DNA of 64,000 nt from Cyrtodaria siliqua (taxonomy: Eukaryota; Mollusca; Bivalvia; Adapedonta; Hiatellidae): the NCBI GenBank assembly GCA_037043455.1, contig JAWPHD010001830.1, positions 62,001 to 126,000 of the forward strand, written 5' to 3'. Positions 12,052-23,561 of this stretch are shown in pieces. The number at the start of each line of letters is the position of its first letter. The stretch's first letter is position 1. Under the pieces are notes generated by a model. It was not told the DNA's origin. It made no database searches and saw only the letters and a program-made list of their open reading frames with translations. The position numbers and the translations under genes were made by a program.

Positions 12052-12859
12052 GCATGACGTCAGAGGTTTATATAGCTTTTTTTAGACCACCCTAATAAAC
12101 AATCAACATTGCGTTTTTAATGAACCAAGTTAGATATGGTTATATAGTTAACGGAGCTACAGAAAACAGGGTAATTGCTTACATACCCAATTAAAAATGC
12201 AAAAATACCGAATTAAAATAAAAAGCATGGGTACCAATAAAGTAATCAAAGTTGTCAAATAATAAAACAACAAATGCAAATTGAGCAATATATGGGTTGT
12301 TGAAGGGACACCCGGTCACCTTGTAAAAATTGATTTTATTACAGTGGAATGCCACCCTAAAACAATGTCGCAAACTTGTATTGTTTTATTTTACCCAATT
12401 GAAATCATGAAATACCCAATTAAATAAATACTGATGGGTAAAAATACCCAATTGATCAAAAATCTTATCTGTAGCTCTGTCACTGATAGTACACCTAACC
12501 GATACATTTCTAAATTTCCCATGATGTGAATTGACCACTCATTGCAATGATACCATGGGTACTTTTATCAACTCCATGTCTATGGTCTCAGCATAATCCC
12601 CTTTTTGGCTCTTCAGAACTTCCATCCTATATGTGAATGAGGCAAGTCAGTGCAGATAGGGGCTGCCTCCGACGTCATGTGGTGCATATATAAATGTCCG
12701 TATGTAAAAAAAGCACCCCAGACGTCATATAAATTTATGGCCGAAATCGTAAAGATGCTGCATATAAAGTTGTCTCAACTGTTACCGCTGCGGGAAATCG
12801 TATCCCACTGGGAGCTCTACCAGAATAGTGTTAGATGCTGGATCTTAAACTTTCTCCAC
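12052..12859. other. Unassigned sequence upstream of Gypsy A gag
   Basis: No LTR or primer-binding site was found before the gag remnant. The open frame that begins at 12650 only becomes gag-like after about 12862. Its first part has no recognisable content. Confidence 0.4.
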
Positions 12860-13215
12860 TCTCCGGGTTCGTATCCATCTCATTATGAACAGACATCTGG
12901 AGATTATGCTAGGCCAAGAAATATGAACGACAACAGAATGACTTACCGAGATCGGAGGCCGGTAAACAATCGTCATGTTAAGCTCTCAGTCTTCGACGGC
13001 AAAGATAGTTGGAAAGTCTGGATTAACCGATTCGAAGCCAAAGCAACTAGGCAAAATTGGTATTGCCGCAAATACAAGGTATTGCAGGAGAGTTTGTGTT
13101 TACTCAACTCCCACAAACGGTGTGGTCAAATTACTCAGAATTAGTCAACGAACTGAACAGCAGATATAGAAAGGTCGAAACATCAAAGACGTTTGCGGCC
13201 AAGTTTGCTCGAAGA
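12860..13215 (+). pseudogene. gag: Gypsy A gag, 5' part (interrupted)
   Basis: The N-terminal half of a Ty3/Gypsy Gag. It contains FDGKDSWKVWINRFEA, which matches FNGKDEW and ISRFEA in the Gag of Gypsy B (46251-46560). After a frameshift and small deletion near 13060 the frame continues with ELNSRYRKVETSKTFAAKF, again matching Gypsy B (ELNNRYR and TFAAKF). The frame runs into a LINE at 13216, where a 15-bp target duplication begins at 13201. The remainder of the same frame resumes at 22781. No 5' LTR was identified for this copy, so its upstream end is lost or rearranged. Confidence 0.85.
13201..13215. repeat. Left target-site duplication of LINE A
   Basis: AAGTTTGCTCGAAGA, identical in all 15 bases to 22781-22795. 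It lies inside the gag frame (KFARR). Confidence 0.95.
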
Positions 13216-13501
13216 CTGGCTGATTCACTTCTCTCACATTTTTGACAAAAACTTAAATTTATTAGTAATGTGTTTAAAATGAAAATTACATGAATTTATT
13301 GGTAATATAAAGGACTATACTCTGTGAAAAGGATGATTTAATATTTGAATGATTGAAAGAGATATTTGGATAGTTTTGAATTTTTGAAAACAGACAAAGG
13401 ATTATTTTCCAATACTGAGTGAACACTGGAGTATTTCTACACAACAACATAACTGTTCTTTCTGGTGACACATAGTGATAATTGCCATCGGTGCAACTAC
13501 A

Positions 13502-14405
13502 ATGAGCAAGTCAGGTGATCAGAAAAAAGGTGGTCAGGTGAAAATTGCCTTAAGCAGTGACAAAACGTTAGGTAAGCCACCAATGGATAAGCGTCCACAT
13601 ACCGAGGTGTCCCCAATTAACACCAGTGTTGAGGATATCTCAATAATTAACCACACGCTAGATGACCTCTCCGAAGAAATGAAAGCAATAAGAGAAACCC
13701 TAGATACTTTAATGAAAAAGGATGACATAGAGACATTTGTAAAAAAGGCAGTGAAAGAAATTTTGGAAGAGTTTAATAAAAACCTTGAATTTACTGTCAC
13801 AACAAAGGTAGAAGCAAAGACAAAATGCCTTTCAGAAAAAATGGACAAATTAAGTAAGGAAAACGAGCACCTAAAGAAAGAGCTCGTTTCAGTTAGTAAA
13901 TGAAATAAAAAAAAGCAGTGAATTGAGTGAAAGAAGATCCAAACATGCGGAAGAAAGAGCGAATTATAATGAACAATACTCAAGGAAAAATAACATTAAA
14001 TTTATGAACATCCTAGAAATGACACCGGACACAGAAGAGACCCTTACAACTACAATATATACCATGATCGCGGAAAAGGGAGCAACCATTAGCCCCTCCA
14101 AGATCATCGCCATTCATAGGATCCCGGGTAAACCAGGCTACCCAAAACCAGTTTTGGTCAAATTACAGAATAACAATGAGAAGACCAAAGTCATGAGACT
14201 GAGAGCAAACTTCAAAGCCTCGGGATGCAGATTGGTTGATGATGTAACCAAGGCAAATGCTCAACTTATTTCCCGCCTCCTATCCCATGATGACATTGAA
14301 AACGCTTGGTATTTTAATGGATCAGTGTACGGAAAATCAAAGACAACAAGCCATCGTCACAAGTTCGAGCTGTACGATGATATTGGAAGCGTTTTAAACC
14401 AGTAG
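13502..14405 (+). pseudogene. LINE A ORF1 (nucleic-acid-binding protein), one frameshift
   Basis: Two overlapping frames form one protein of about 300 residues. The first runs from MSKSGDQKKGG at 13502 and has a charged, heptad-like coiled coil (IETFVKKAVKEILEEFNKNL and later KLSKENEHLKKEL). It ends at a TGA at 13901. The other frame is open across this point from about 13890 and continues the coiled coil (VNEIKKSSELSERRSKHAEE). It then enters a block with YSRKNNIKFMNI, typical of the RRM-like part of LINE ORF1 proteins, and ends at 14405. A single one-base shift near 13890 therefore breaks the gene. The start at 13502 is chosen over the earlier ATG at 13475 because the charged N-terminus begins there. 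In L1-type elements this protein binds element RNA. Confidence 0.8.
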
Positions 14406-15265
14406 TCAGAGACAGGATGAGAGTGTGTGTGTTGTGTTGTTTTTTTTCCAAATCGCCGAATAACGTGCCAAATGAAGTCTGATGACCTCATGTCCCTGCA
14501 AATGCCGTTTTGTGTGCGCGTGTTTTTTTGTATTTACTTTTTTTTCTCGCCAAATTTTATCTGATTCTTCTATTTGTTTCCCAACAGACCTGGTGGGTAC
14601 ATTAGAGTACATATGGTAGAAGACTGTCTGGTCATTATTTTAAACTGTCAACAAATAATAAATGGATCACTGACCACAGTACTGTAACCAAACACTTTTA
14701 ACAATACAGGTATTACTGACCTACTGACTGTCTGTCTCAGCTACTAAGTGGGGCATTTTTGCAGTATTACCTCACTGGCAATTATGGGATTTATAATACA
14801 GTATGAACTACTTACGGATTAAATGGATTACACATGCTCTAATAGGTCGTGACCTATACTGGTCTGTATGTATATATATACTATGTAAACAACATAAATT
14901 TTAATTTCAGATAAAATCTGCTTCTTTTTGATTATGCTACTTTCTGAGATAATTCTAGTTACACTTGTTTATTATTAGAGATAAATAATCTGTGTTATAT
15001 GCATACTTTCTGTGTTTGTTGTCTGAGATATACATATTCTATTTGGTTGCTATACCTACTTTATGGTCTGCCTGCCTTAGATGTACATACCTACTTCAAC
15101 TTCCTTAACTTACTGTGCTTTTAGTACGAGATATACATATTTAACGTGTTCACTGTCCGAGATATACATACTTAATGTGTTCACTGTCCGAGATATACAT
15201 ACTTAATGTGTTCACTGTCCGAGATATACATACTTAATGTGTTCACTGTCCAAGATATACATACC
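14406..15265 (+). repeat. LINE A spacer, first part with degenerate repeats
   Basis: Follows the ORF1 stop. From about 14990 the motif GAGATATACATACTTAATGT and variants recur. The last four units (15120-15265) are nearly identical 31-bp copies containing GTTCACTGTCCGAGATATAC. It is continuous in pattern with the array after 16095. Confidence 0.75.
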
Positions 15266-15469
15266 TTAAAGCTACAGAGTCCCTATATCAATCGATTTCT
15301 TCTTTGTAGGAGTGTCTTTATTTGTAACTTCATGTTCACCAGCTCATGTCGAAATCGGGTATTTAAGAGAGCAAATATAGCGCATGAAATCATTCACTGT
15401 ATATACATCGACCAGTGCACATCGTACCTATACACAGGTAACAGTAACTTTTACAGAAAAAAAAAGTTA

Positions 15470-15544
15470 GCTCCTTTCGGGGCTCGAACACACGACCTTC
15501 TGATTTCAAGTCCTGTGCTCCATCCACTGAACTACAACGCTACT
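15470..15544 (-). tRNA. tRNA-like module (pseudo-tRNA), minus strand
   Basis: On the minus strand there is an A-box-like TAGTTCAGTGGATGGAGC and a B-box GTGTTCGAGCCCC, then a run of nine T near 15466-15457 as a Pol III stop. The anticodon region resembles a Ser(TGA) type (CTTGAAA), but the stem is largely unpaired and the acceptor arms do not match. It is therefore a tRNA-derived promoter module and not a working tRNA. Confidence 0.55.
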
Positions 15545-15810
15545 TGAGAAAATAGTATACTAACTACCATATATTATGAGGAAAAATAACTTAACAAATT
15601 TGAACGCAACTAAAGATGGATCAATAAATATGCAGTCCATATTGTCGCACGTGTAAATTAACATTGCTTGGTGTAATACTGTATCTTATCATTATGAAAC
15701 TAATCAACCATATATCGACTTGTTATTTAGCGCTTGATGAGTTTGTGTGCGCGCTCTTGTTATTACGCAATGCCTATTTAGTGTTAAAAATGCTACAAAA
15801 TACCAATAAA

Positions 15811-15890
15811 TAGCAGTGGTCTAGAGGTTCAGCGTACAACTTTCAAATCTTACAAGAGCAAGGCTGTGGTTCAAATCCCGTTCCGGGCAA
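15811..15890 (+). tRNA. tRNA-like module (pseudo-tRNA), plus strand
   Basis: An A-box-like TGGTCTAGAGG and a B-box GGTTCAAATCCC lie in the right arm of the TIR element. They are followed by CCGGGCAACTA and a T7 run at 15894-15900. No proper acceptor stem was seen. It points away from its minus-strand partner at 15470-15544. Confidence 0.5.
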
Positions 15891-16090
15891 CTATTTTTTT
15901 ATCACATATATTCTGGAGCCGTATATTTATCGATGTTACCTGTACGGAGGCTAAATAAAAATGTGAAATTTTACGTATCGATTTCTCTTTATATACCGAC
16001 TTTTGGGGTGTTCGTCGATTTGAAACTACTTCACACGTGACACATTCATATTCATGAGTTATTACCAGTTAAAATAGGGACTGTACAGCT

Positions 16091-18120
16091 TTAAGTGGTT
16101 CCTACTGGAGATATATATATACTTTATAAGTTTTGGCGCCCGAGATCTACTTACATTGTGTGCTTCCCTGCCTGAGATCTAATACTTTATATGCTTTCCT
16201 ACCTGAGATATATACATACTTTTTACATTTTGCAACCTGAAATATAATGTTTTAGATTGTTTGCTACCTGCGTATGGCTACCTGTGATATTCAAACGCTA
16301 TAGGACATGATATAGTACTTCATATGCCTTTTTACCTGAGACAGAATAGTTTCTATGCTTAGCTACCCGAAATAAAATGCTTAATATGATTTGCTACCTG
16401 AGATAATAATATTTTATATGAATTACTAATTAGATATAATACTTTATAGGATTTGCTGCCTGAAATATACATCCTTTTATGCTTTGCTACCTGAGATATG
16501 ATACTTTACAAGCTCTGCTACCTGAGATATAAATAGTTTATATGCCTTGCTACTTGAGATATCATACTTCATATAATACTTTACTTGCTTTGACACCTGT
16601 AATATAATACTTCATATGATTTGCTGCTTGAAATATACATATTTAACATGCATGTGTTGATACCTGAACTTTTGATACCTGAAATATAATACTTTATATG
16701 CTTTGCTACCTGAAATATCCATACTTTACATGCTTTGATACCTGAAATATAATACTTTATATGCTTTGCTACCTGAAATATCCATACTTCACATGCTTTG
16801 ATACCTGAAATATAATACTTTATATGCTTTGCTACCTGAAATATAATACTTTGTATGCTTTGCTACCTGAAATATACATGCTTTGATACCTGAAATATAA
16901 TACTTTATATGCTCTGATACCTGAAATATAATACTTTACATGCTTTGATACCTGAAATATAATACTTTATATGCTTTGCTAACTGAAATATACATGCTTT
17001 ACATGCTTTGATACCTGAATTATAATACTTTATATGCTTTGCTACCTGAAATATTCATACTTTACATGCGTTGATACCTGAAATATAATACTTTACATGC
17101 TTTGATACCTGAAATATAATACTTTATATGCTTTGCTACCTGAAATATAATACTTTATATGCTTTGCTACCCGAAATATACATGCTCTACATGCTTTGAT
17201 ACCTGAAATATAATACTTTATATTGCTCTGATACCTGAAATATAATACTTTATATGCCTTTCTACCTGAAATGTACATGCCTTACATCCTTTAATACCTG
17301 ACAAATAATACTGTATATGCTTTGCTACCTGAAATATACATACTTTACATGCTTTGATACCTGAAATATAATACTTTACATGCTTTGATACTGAAATATA
17401 ACTCTTTATATGCTTTACTACCTGAAATATAATACGTTATATGCTTTGATTACTTTATATGATTTGCTACCTGAAATATAATACTTTTTATTCTTTGCTA
17501 CCTGAGATACAAAATTTTATGTGATTGTTTTTTTTCCACTATTTATTTTGTAAAGATCTTTTAAACTGAACTTATCATACGAAAGTTAACATGCATATTT
17601 GACTTTTTGCAGATATCTTTTGAGAAAATTATGCACTACTTTTTGAGATATGATTTGCTTTAGGTGAAGTTTGTTGCCCGAGTTATTATAATAATGCTAA
17701 TATTTGAGATACATGCATAATAGTACATTGATCTTTAAAATGTATCTACTTATTATACTTATGCTATCTTTGCCATTTATATGCTTTATTTTGTTTTATA
17801 GCTATCTGTTAAGATATGAAAATGCACTACATGTTTTGGTAGAATTACTTTATATAAGTTTGTGGCTTGAGATAAGCTGATTTGTTCTTTGTTTTCTTTT
17901 CGAATTTTGTTTTTGGAAAATAATATTATCTTAAAAATTATGCAAATTTGCCTGAGTTATATTTACAAATATGTTTTGTGTAACGTTTTATGAGACACTT
18001 AGATGCAATACTCCCTTTATATAATATGCTTACTTATATGTGTTGCTTCCTAAGATATACTATAGTGCATGAAATACTTTGGAGTGAGCTACTAAATATA
18101 TACTAATAAGGTATTACTAC
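16091..18120 (+). repeat. LINE A spacer minisatellite, ~31-bp units
   Basis: Units such as TGCTTTGCTACCTGAAATAT, followed by AATACTTTATA, repeat from the right flank of the 821-bp element. They are most uniform at about 16640-17460, where GATACCTG and GCTACCTG units alternate. They decay on both sides and fade out near 18100, just before ORF2. The array lies wholly inside the duplication-bounded LINE. The minus-strand frame at 17093-17278 is a reading of the repeat. Confidence 0.85.
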
Positions 18121-18294
18121 AATTATTACCAAAAACACCACAATAGAGTATAATCATTTAGTTTATGTTAAAAATACATTTTTTAAAGAATTATTTTTCA
18201 CAGAATGCATACTGTTTTGTTAATTTTGCACTTCTCTTTTTTACAACTGCTGATTGCTGTCTCATTACGGTTCCCATATTTTTTCATCAACACT

Positions 18295-20592
18295 TATGAC
18301 TAGTATAAACATATTGTCAGTTAATTGTCAGGGTCTTGGTGCAGTCGAAAAACGTATTGATGTTTTTGACTACCTAAAAAGTAAAAATGGTCACATATAT
18401 TGCCTTCAGGATATTCACTCTACTACAGCAACAGGCGTGGCGATACTTTTTAACAAACACTTAGATTATAAAGTACATTCTCACATAACAGATAAGGAAG
18501 GTAATTTTCTCATAGCTGACATGACAGTTGAAAATAATCGTTTTACACTTATCAATCTATATGGCACAAATAATGATTCCCCCAGTTTTTATGATACTAT
18601 TTTGTCGAAATATGAACAATTTAAAAACAGTACCCTAATCATGTGTAGAGACTTTAATTTATTCAAGATCCAATCCTAGATTACTCTAATTACAAAAACG
18701 TAAATAACAAAAAGGCACGAGAACGGGTTCTAGATATTAAATGTGAATATAACCTCATTGATCCTTTCAGAGAATTACACCCACATCTAAAACGGTATAC
18801 TTGGAGAAAAAAAAACTCCTTTAAAACAAGCCAGACTCGACTTTTTCCTAGTTTCAGAAACTATGTTTTCTTCAATAGAAAATTGTACCATTGAATCCAG
18901 TTACCGCTCAGATCACTCAATGATAGTACTAAAATTGAATTTCACTCAATTTATACCTGGTAAACCCCTTTGGAAACATAATAATTCTCTTCTTAGTGAT
19001 ATTGAATATTTAAACGTAATAAAAAAATAAATCAGGACATTAAACTACAGTATGCAGTCCCAATTTACAATATGGAGAACATTCATAATATCCCCAATAA
19101 TGAATTACAATTTTTAATTAATGATCAACTATTTCTCGAAACACTATTCATGGAATTACGGGGTAAATCGATATGGTATTCTAGTTACAAGAACAAAATG
19201 ACAGATAAAAGAGAAAAAGAATTGATTGCTGAGATAGAAACATTAGAAAATAACCTGTCTTCAAATAATTTAGAAACATTAGAAACATATAAAAATGAAT
19301 TAAGAATATTAAGAAAACAAAAAATGAATGGCTACCTAATCAGTTCAAGAGCAAATATTATTGAGAACGATGAAAAACCAACATCATTTTTTTGCAATTT
19401 TGAATCCCATAATTACGCTTCAAAGATAATTCCCAAAATAGAAAAAGAAAATGGAAAAATCATAACAGATCAACATGAAATTTTAATTGAGACTATAAAA
19501 TTTATTACGAACAACTTTATACTAGCAAAGACAATGAACTAGAAAACGTAAATTTAGAAGAGGATTTGAAAGAATTCGATATACCTAAACTTACAGAAAG
19601 TGAATCAATTAATCTTGAAGGCCTTATATCTATTGAAGAAGCCTTGGCAACACTTAAAAAAATGAAAAATAACCGTAGCCAAGGTTCAGATGGTTTCGGT
19701 GCCGATTTTTTTAAGTATTTTGGCGACAAATAGGACATTTTATCTTTAAATTATGGATTCATTAAGGAAGAAATATCAATAACTCAAATAGAAGGAATAA
19801 TAACTGTTATACCAAAAGAAAATAAATCAAGACTGCATGTAAAAAACTATAGGCCAATCTCCCTTCTTAATTGTATATATAAAATTGCATCAGGATCAAT
19901 TGCAAATAGAATTAAATCAACACTTATTAAGCTGATAAATAAAGATCAATCCGGTTTTATCTCAGGAAAATACTTAGGAGAAAATACAAGACTTATATAC
20001 GATGTTATGCAATACGCAGAAGAAAATAATCTGTCGGGTTTAATTCTCTTGATTGACTTTGAAAAAGCTTTCGACTCTCTATATTGGGCCTTTATATTTA
20101 AAGTACTTAATTTTTTCAACTTTGGAGAACGTTTTATATCATGGATAAAGGTTTTATATAAAAATGCCAAATTGGCTGTTAATCAAGGGGCAAACCTGTC
20201 ATCGTTTTTCAACATCGGAAGGGGCTGCCGCCAGGGGGATCCCTTATCACCTTATATTTTTATTTTGTGCGCTGAAATACTGGCGATTAGTATAAGAAAT
20301 AACAATAAGATTAAAGGTATTACTATAGAGAATGTAGAAATTAAACTTTCGCAATATGCAGATGATACATCTGTCCTTTTGGACATCCCTGAATGAAACT
20401 CTATCAGAAATACATAAATATTCTAAATATTCTGGTTTAAACTTAAATTTTGACAAAACACAAGTGGTATGGATAGGGAAGAAAAAATACAGTTCAGATA
20501 CAATCAAAACAAAATGGAAACTTACCTGGGGAAAAGATAATTTTAAGCTACTAGGAATACATTTTAATGTCAACTTAGGTAAAATTATGGAA
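18295..20592 (+). pseudogene. LINE A ORF2: APE endonuclease and reverse transcriptase, 5' part
   Basis: The start at 18295 (MTSINILSVNCQGLG) begins an APE-type endonuclease with ILSVNCQG, CLQD.H, GVAILFN and NLYG. A short deletion removes residues between CLQDIH and GVAILFN. The canonical GDFN is RDFN (18648-18662), a loss of glycine. Frameshifts follow at about 18670, 18825 and 19030. The linker region is open at 19072-19542. The RT follows, with SLLNCIYKI near 19860, SGFISG near 19960, LIDFEKAFDSL at 20049, GRGCRQGDPLSPYIF at 20217 and catalytic YADD at 20355-20366. A further frameshift near 20395 leads to NETLSEIHKYSKYSGLNLNF. The frame is cut by a MITE at 20597. Confidence 0.9.
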
Positions 20593-20596
20593 TTAA

Positions 20597-20911
20597 AGGG
20601 ACACATGACAATCTTGAGTTTTATTCAAACATTTAAATTTGCTCCTCAATTTACTTATCCTGCATCATTTTGACTTTAAAACTGCTTGCATATAATTAAA
20701 TAAAAAATTGAAATTTCAACTTTCTTTCCGTATTTTACCAAATTTTTAAAAATATTACTGGTGCAATATTATAAAAAGTTAGTAATATGCAAAAATAATT
20801 TGCTTTGAACTATTCTAACAATTAATATTAATGATTGAACAAATGCAAATTAAGAGGAAAACTAACGGGACGCCGTGAGTTTTTAAAAAATCAAGATTGC
20901 CATGTGTCCCT
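20597..20911. mobile_element. 315-bp MITE with TTAA target duplication
   Basis: The left end AGGGACACATGACAATCTTG and right end (reverse complement) AGGGACACATGGCAATCTTG match at all but one position. TTAA lies directly outside (20593-20596 and 20912-20915). Removing the element and one TTAA restores the LINE ORF2 frame across the site, which fixes the insertion boundaries. The body is AT-rich with no ORF. A related left end occurs at 57147. Confidence 0.93.
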
Positions 20912-20915
20912 TTAA

Positions 20916-22305
20916 ACTATAATGATAAGATTTTAAAAATCCAAAATACAGTAAAGATATGGAAGCGAAGATATTTAACGCCACTTGGTAAAATCACGGT
21001 TATAAAAAACACTGTTACTTCCTATTTTAAATCATATATTTATATCTCTTCCAAACCCGAATGAAAACATAATTGCAAAAATTAATAACACATTTTATGA
21101 TTTTTTAAGGGAAGGGCCTGCAAAAATTTAAAAAACAGTTATAGTTAAACAATATTCTGAGGGCGGTCTCAAAATGATAAATCTGAAAGCTTTCATACTT
21201 AGTCTTAAATCAACCTGGTTAAGGAGACTCATAACTAATGAGGGGACTTGGAAGCAGCTTGTTGAAAACCTAATAGACATTAAAAAATTCACATCTTTCG
21301 GTAAAAATTACTGTGAAACATTAATAATAAAAAAATGAAAAACAGTTTCTGGATTGATGTGCTAAATTCATATACTAAACTTATTGAGTAAAGTTTACCT
21401 AACTCACCAGAACAATTTGGGTCAACCCCACTATTCTATAATAATAATATTCTGATTGGCTCTAAGCCTTTCTTTAATAAAATATGGTATATGAATGCCA
21501 TCAGGTTTATAAATGACCTTATCAATGAAAATGGTGATTTTTACTCTTTATCTGAGTTTGAAGTAAATACTGGTATTAAAACAAATTTTCTAATTTATGA
21601 AGGCGTAGTAGCTGCCATTAAAACATTTAAGAAAAGGTTACACAATTTTACAATTAAAAAAATAGAAAACCCAGTTCTACCTGCGAATATTAAACCACTC
21701 ATCAAAAACAAGAAAGGTTGCACTGATATGCACTTTATTCTTAACAGAAATAATGAAAGTCCAACATCAAAAGCTAAATGGGAACAAATTTATGATATTA
21801 ATACAGAAGCATGGAAAAACATTTATTCGTCCCCTTTCAAAATAACTACTAGCACAATACTACAATGGTTTCAAACAAGGATTAATCATCGGCTTCTTTA
21901 ACACAGCATTATCTGCACAAAATTAAAAAAGCAGAAAACCCTTATTGTCACTACTGCCACCAGGACGAGACTATTGTTCATATGTTGTGGACCTGCCCTT
22001 CAACTCAGACATTTTTAACACATATAAATGCGCTCTGCTTATCAAAAAATATAAATCTGAAGCTATCAGAGCATGCATTTATTTTTAACATAGGTAAAGA
22101 ACAATCAACTGTAGAGCTACAAATTATCTTAGAAATTAAATATTACATATTTTCTTCAAAACGACTGAAAACAATGGTCTCTGTTACTCCAATGATATAC
22201 AGACTTCGTTATTTATACGAAACGCATAAACAAATCGCAGTCAGAAACAATCAACTAGAAAGTTTTGAAAATACATGGAGCAATTTTAAAACCATTTTAA
22301 ATTAA
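20916..22305 (+). pseudogene. LINE A ORF2, C-terminal part
   Basis: Continues the RT-thumb region after the MITE (KIQNTVKIWKRRYLTPLGK at 20936-20992). It then has many frameshifts (21000-21490), a longer frame at 21491-21901, and a last frame at 21982-22305 ending at a TAA. A C-terminal CCHC-type knuckle is visible across 21946-21996 (YCHYCHQDE...HMLWTC) in a shifted frame. This is the usual C-terminal motif of many LINE ORF2 proteins. The copy cannot make an intact protein. Confidence 0.85.
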
Positions 22306-22780
22306 TCTGTTAAGACCTTTTTATCCATCCACCCCTATGAATTCTTACAATGAACCAAGACACTGACAGTTGTGTATATATGTATATATACGTGTGTGTA
22401 TGTGTTTGTATGTATATACATGTATATATTAACTATATAAATATTGTTTATTAAACAGTAATTTATACAACTTTATAATTAGATGGGCTAGTGGACGGCA
22501 ATCAAAATGTAGTTAAAAGAGTTTTTCTCTACTTTTTTTTTTTTAACATCTCCCCTGCCTCAACCATCTAATACATGTATCTATTCTGTATTACTCTTAT
22601 ATCATTTTATAATGCTGAATTGTAAATATATATGTATGTGTTTAGTAAATGAATATTACATGCTATAAAATATTGTAAGGTTTGGCAAGGGATGGTCCTC
22701 CCCGACCCTTGCTTCAATTATTGACGGGGAGATTAAACGGGTCGTCAAAAGACGGCTCAAAAAAAAAAGAAAAAGAAAAA
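22306..22780 (+). other. LINE A 3' UTR and A-rich tail
   Basis: Non-coding sequence after the ORF2 stop. It includes a TATATGTATATATACGTGTG simple repeat, a T-run at 22528-22542 and a final A-rich tail (about 22758-22780, A10-G-A5-G-A5) directly before the right duplication. The tail position shows that the LINE is on the plus strand. Confidence 0.8.
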
Positions 22781-23560
22781 AAGTTTGCTCGAAGAGTACA
22801 ACAAACAGGCGAGAATGCAGAATATTTTGCAGCTGACTTAAAGCGACTGTACGACATGGCTCATAAGACAAGAGATAGCAGAACGAGGCAAGAAGATCAT
22901 GTAAGACGATTTCTGGATGGACTGCGTGATGAAGAGGCTCGATTTCAGGTAGAATACCATAACGAGCCAGACAACATTGATGATGCTGTGTATCATGTGG
23001 TCAACTTTATACAGACTAGACGTCATAGTTATATCGACCATTACGCAGAGAGAAAAGCAAAAAGATATGCCAGAAGGACAACAGACCAACTGAACGGTGA
23101 TACATATATCTCTGAAGACGAAGAGACAGAAGAGATGGAACATGCATATAGAATACCTACGAAGATAGAAGTTCATCAGAAACCGAAACAATCTGCTCTG
23201 AAGAATTCTACAAACGAAAAGCCAGAGGTCCTGCCGAGCACAGAGTCAGAGAGTAATCAACTCCTCAAACAGCTTTTGGCAAAAATTGAAGAGTTATCGC
23301 TAATAAGTCAGATTTTCAACGGAAACAAAGACAAAGGAAAGACTACCCTAGAAAGGTTACCTGTTATAATTGCCAAGAAAAGGGACATTAGGAACGTGAA
23401 TGCCCTAATAACGGTCATCAACCACCAATGGGTAGAAATTACCCACAAAACAACAGAACAGGTTATCGACCAGCAAATTTCCAGACACCAAATCCTAACC
23501 CTTGAGACAAAAGGGAGGCCCACTCTAATAAAACAGGTCAAAATAAATGCGAAACCTTAA
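22781..23560 (+). pseudogene. gag: Gypsy A gag, 3' part with CCHC zinc knuckle
   Basis: Resumes gag after the LINE with KFARRVQQTGENAEYFAAD, which corresponds to KFNRRVQNVGETAEEY in Gypsy B. It goes on through QEDHVRRFLDGL and YHNEPDNIDDAVYHVVNFI (Gypsy B: EPDNIDDAVYPVVNVI). A CX2CX4HX4C knuckle lies at 23362-23403 in another frame (CYNC, KGH, REC), with an in-frame TAG right after the His. So at least one frameshift and one stop break the nucleocapsid part. The open frame at 22682 starts inside the LINE tail and is not the true start. Confidence 0.88.
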
Positions 23561-23561
23561 A

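Larger units (their letters stand above)
15270..16090. mobile_element. 821-bp TIR element with two divergent tRNA-like modules, TTAA target
   Basis: The ends AGCTACAGAGTCCCTAT and (reverse complement) AGCTGTACAGTCCCTAT form terminal inverted repeats. TTAA lies directly outside each end (15266-15269 and 16091-16094). The surrounding 31-bp repeat pattern continues across the element if it and one TTAA are removed, which supports a TTAA target duplication as in piggyBac-type transposition. Similarity between the arms extends inward (ACAGGTAACA, A-runs) to a tRNA-like module in each arm, one on each strand. There is no transposase frame, so it is non-autonomous. Confidence 0.8.
13216..22780 (+). 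mobile_element. Full-length L1-like LINE (LINE A) inserted in Gypsy A gag
   Basis: A 9565-bp insertion bounded by perfect 15-bp duplications (13201-13215 and 22781-22795). In order it holds a 5' leader of about 286 bp, ORF1 (13502-14405), a spacer of 31-bp-type repeats, ORF2 with endonuclease, RT and C-terminal zinc knuckle (18295-22305), a 3' UTR and an A-rich tail (about 22760-22780). The ORF1 plus APE-type ORF2 plus A-tail layout fits the L1/Tx1 group of LINEs. Both ORFs are broken, so the copy is dead. Two younger TTAA-targeted elements lie inside it (15270-16090 and 20597-20911). Removing the LINE and one duplication joins the two halves of gag in frame. Confidence 0.92.
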
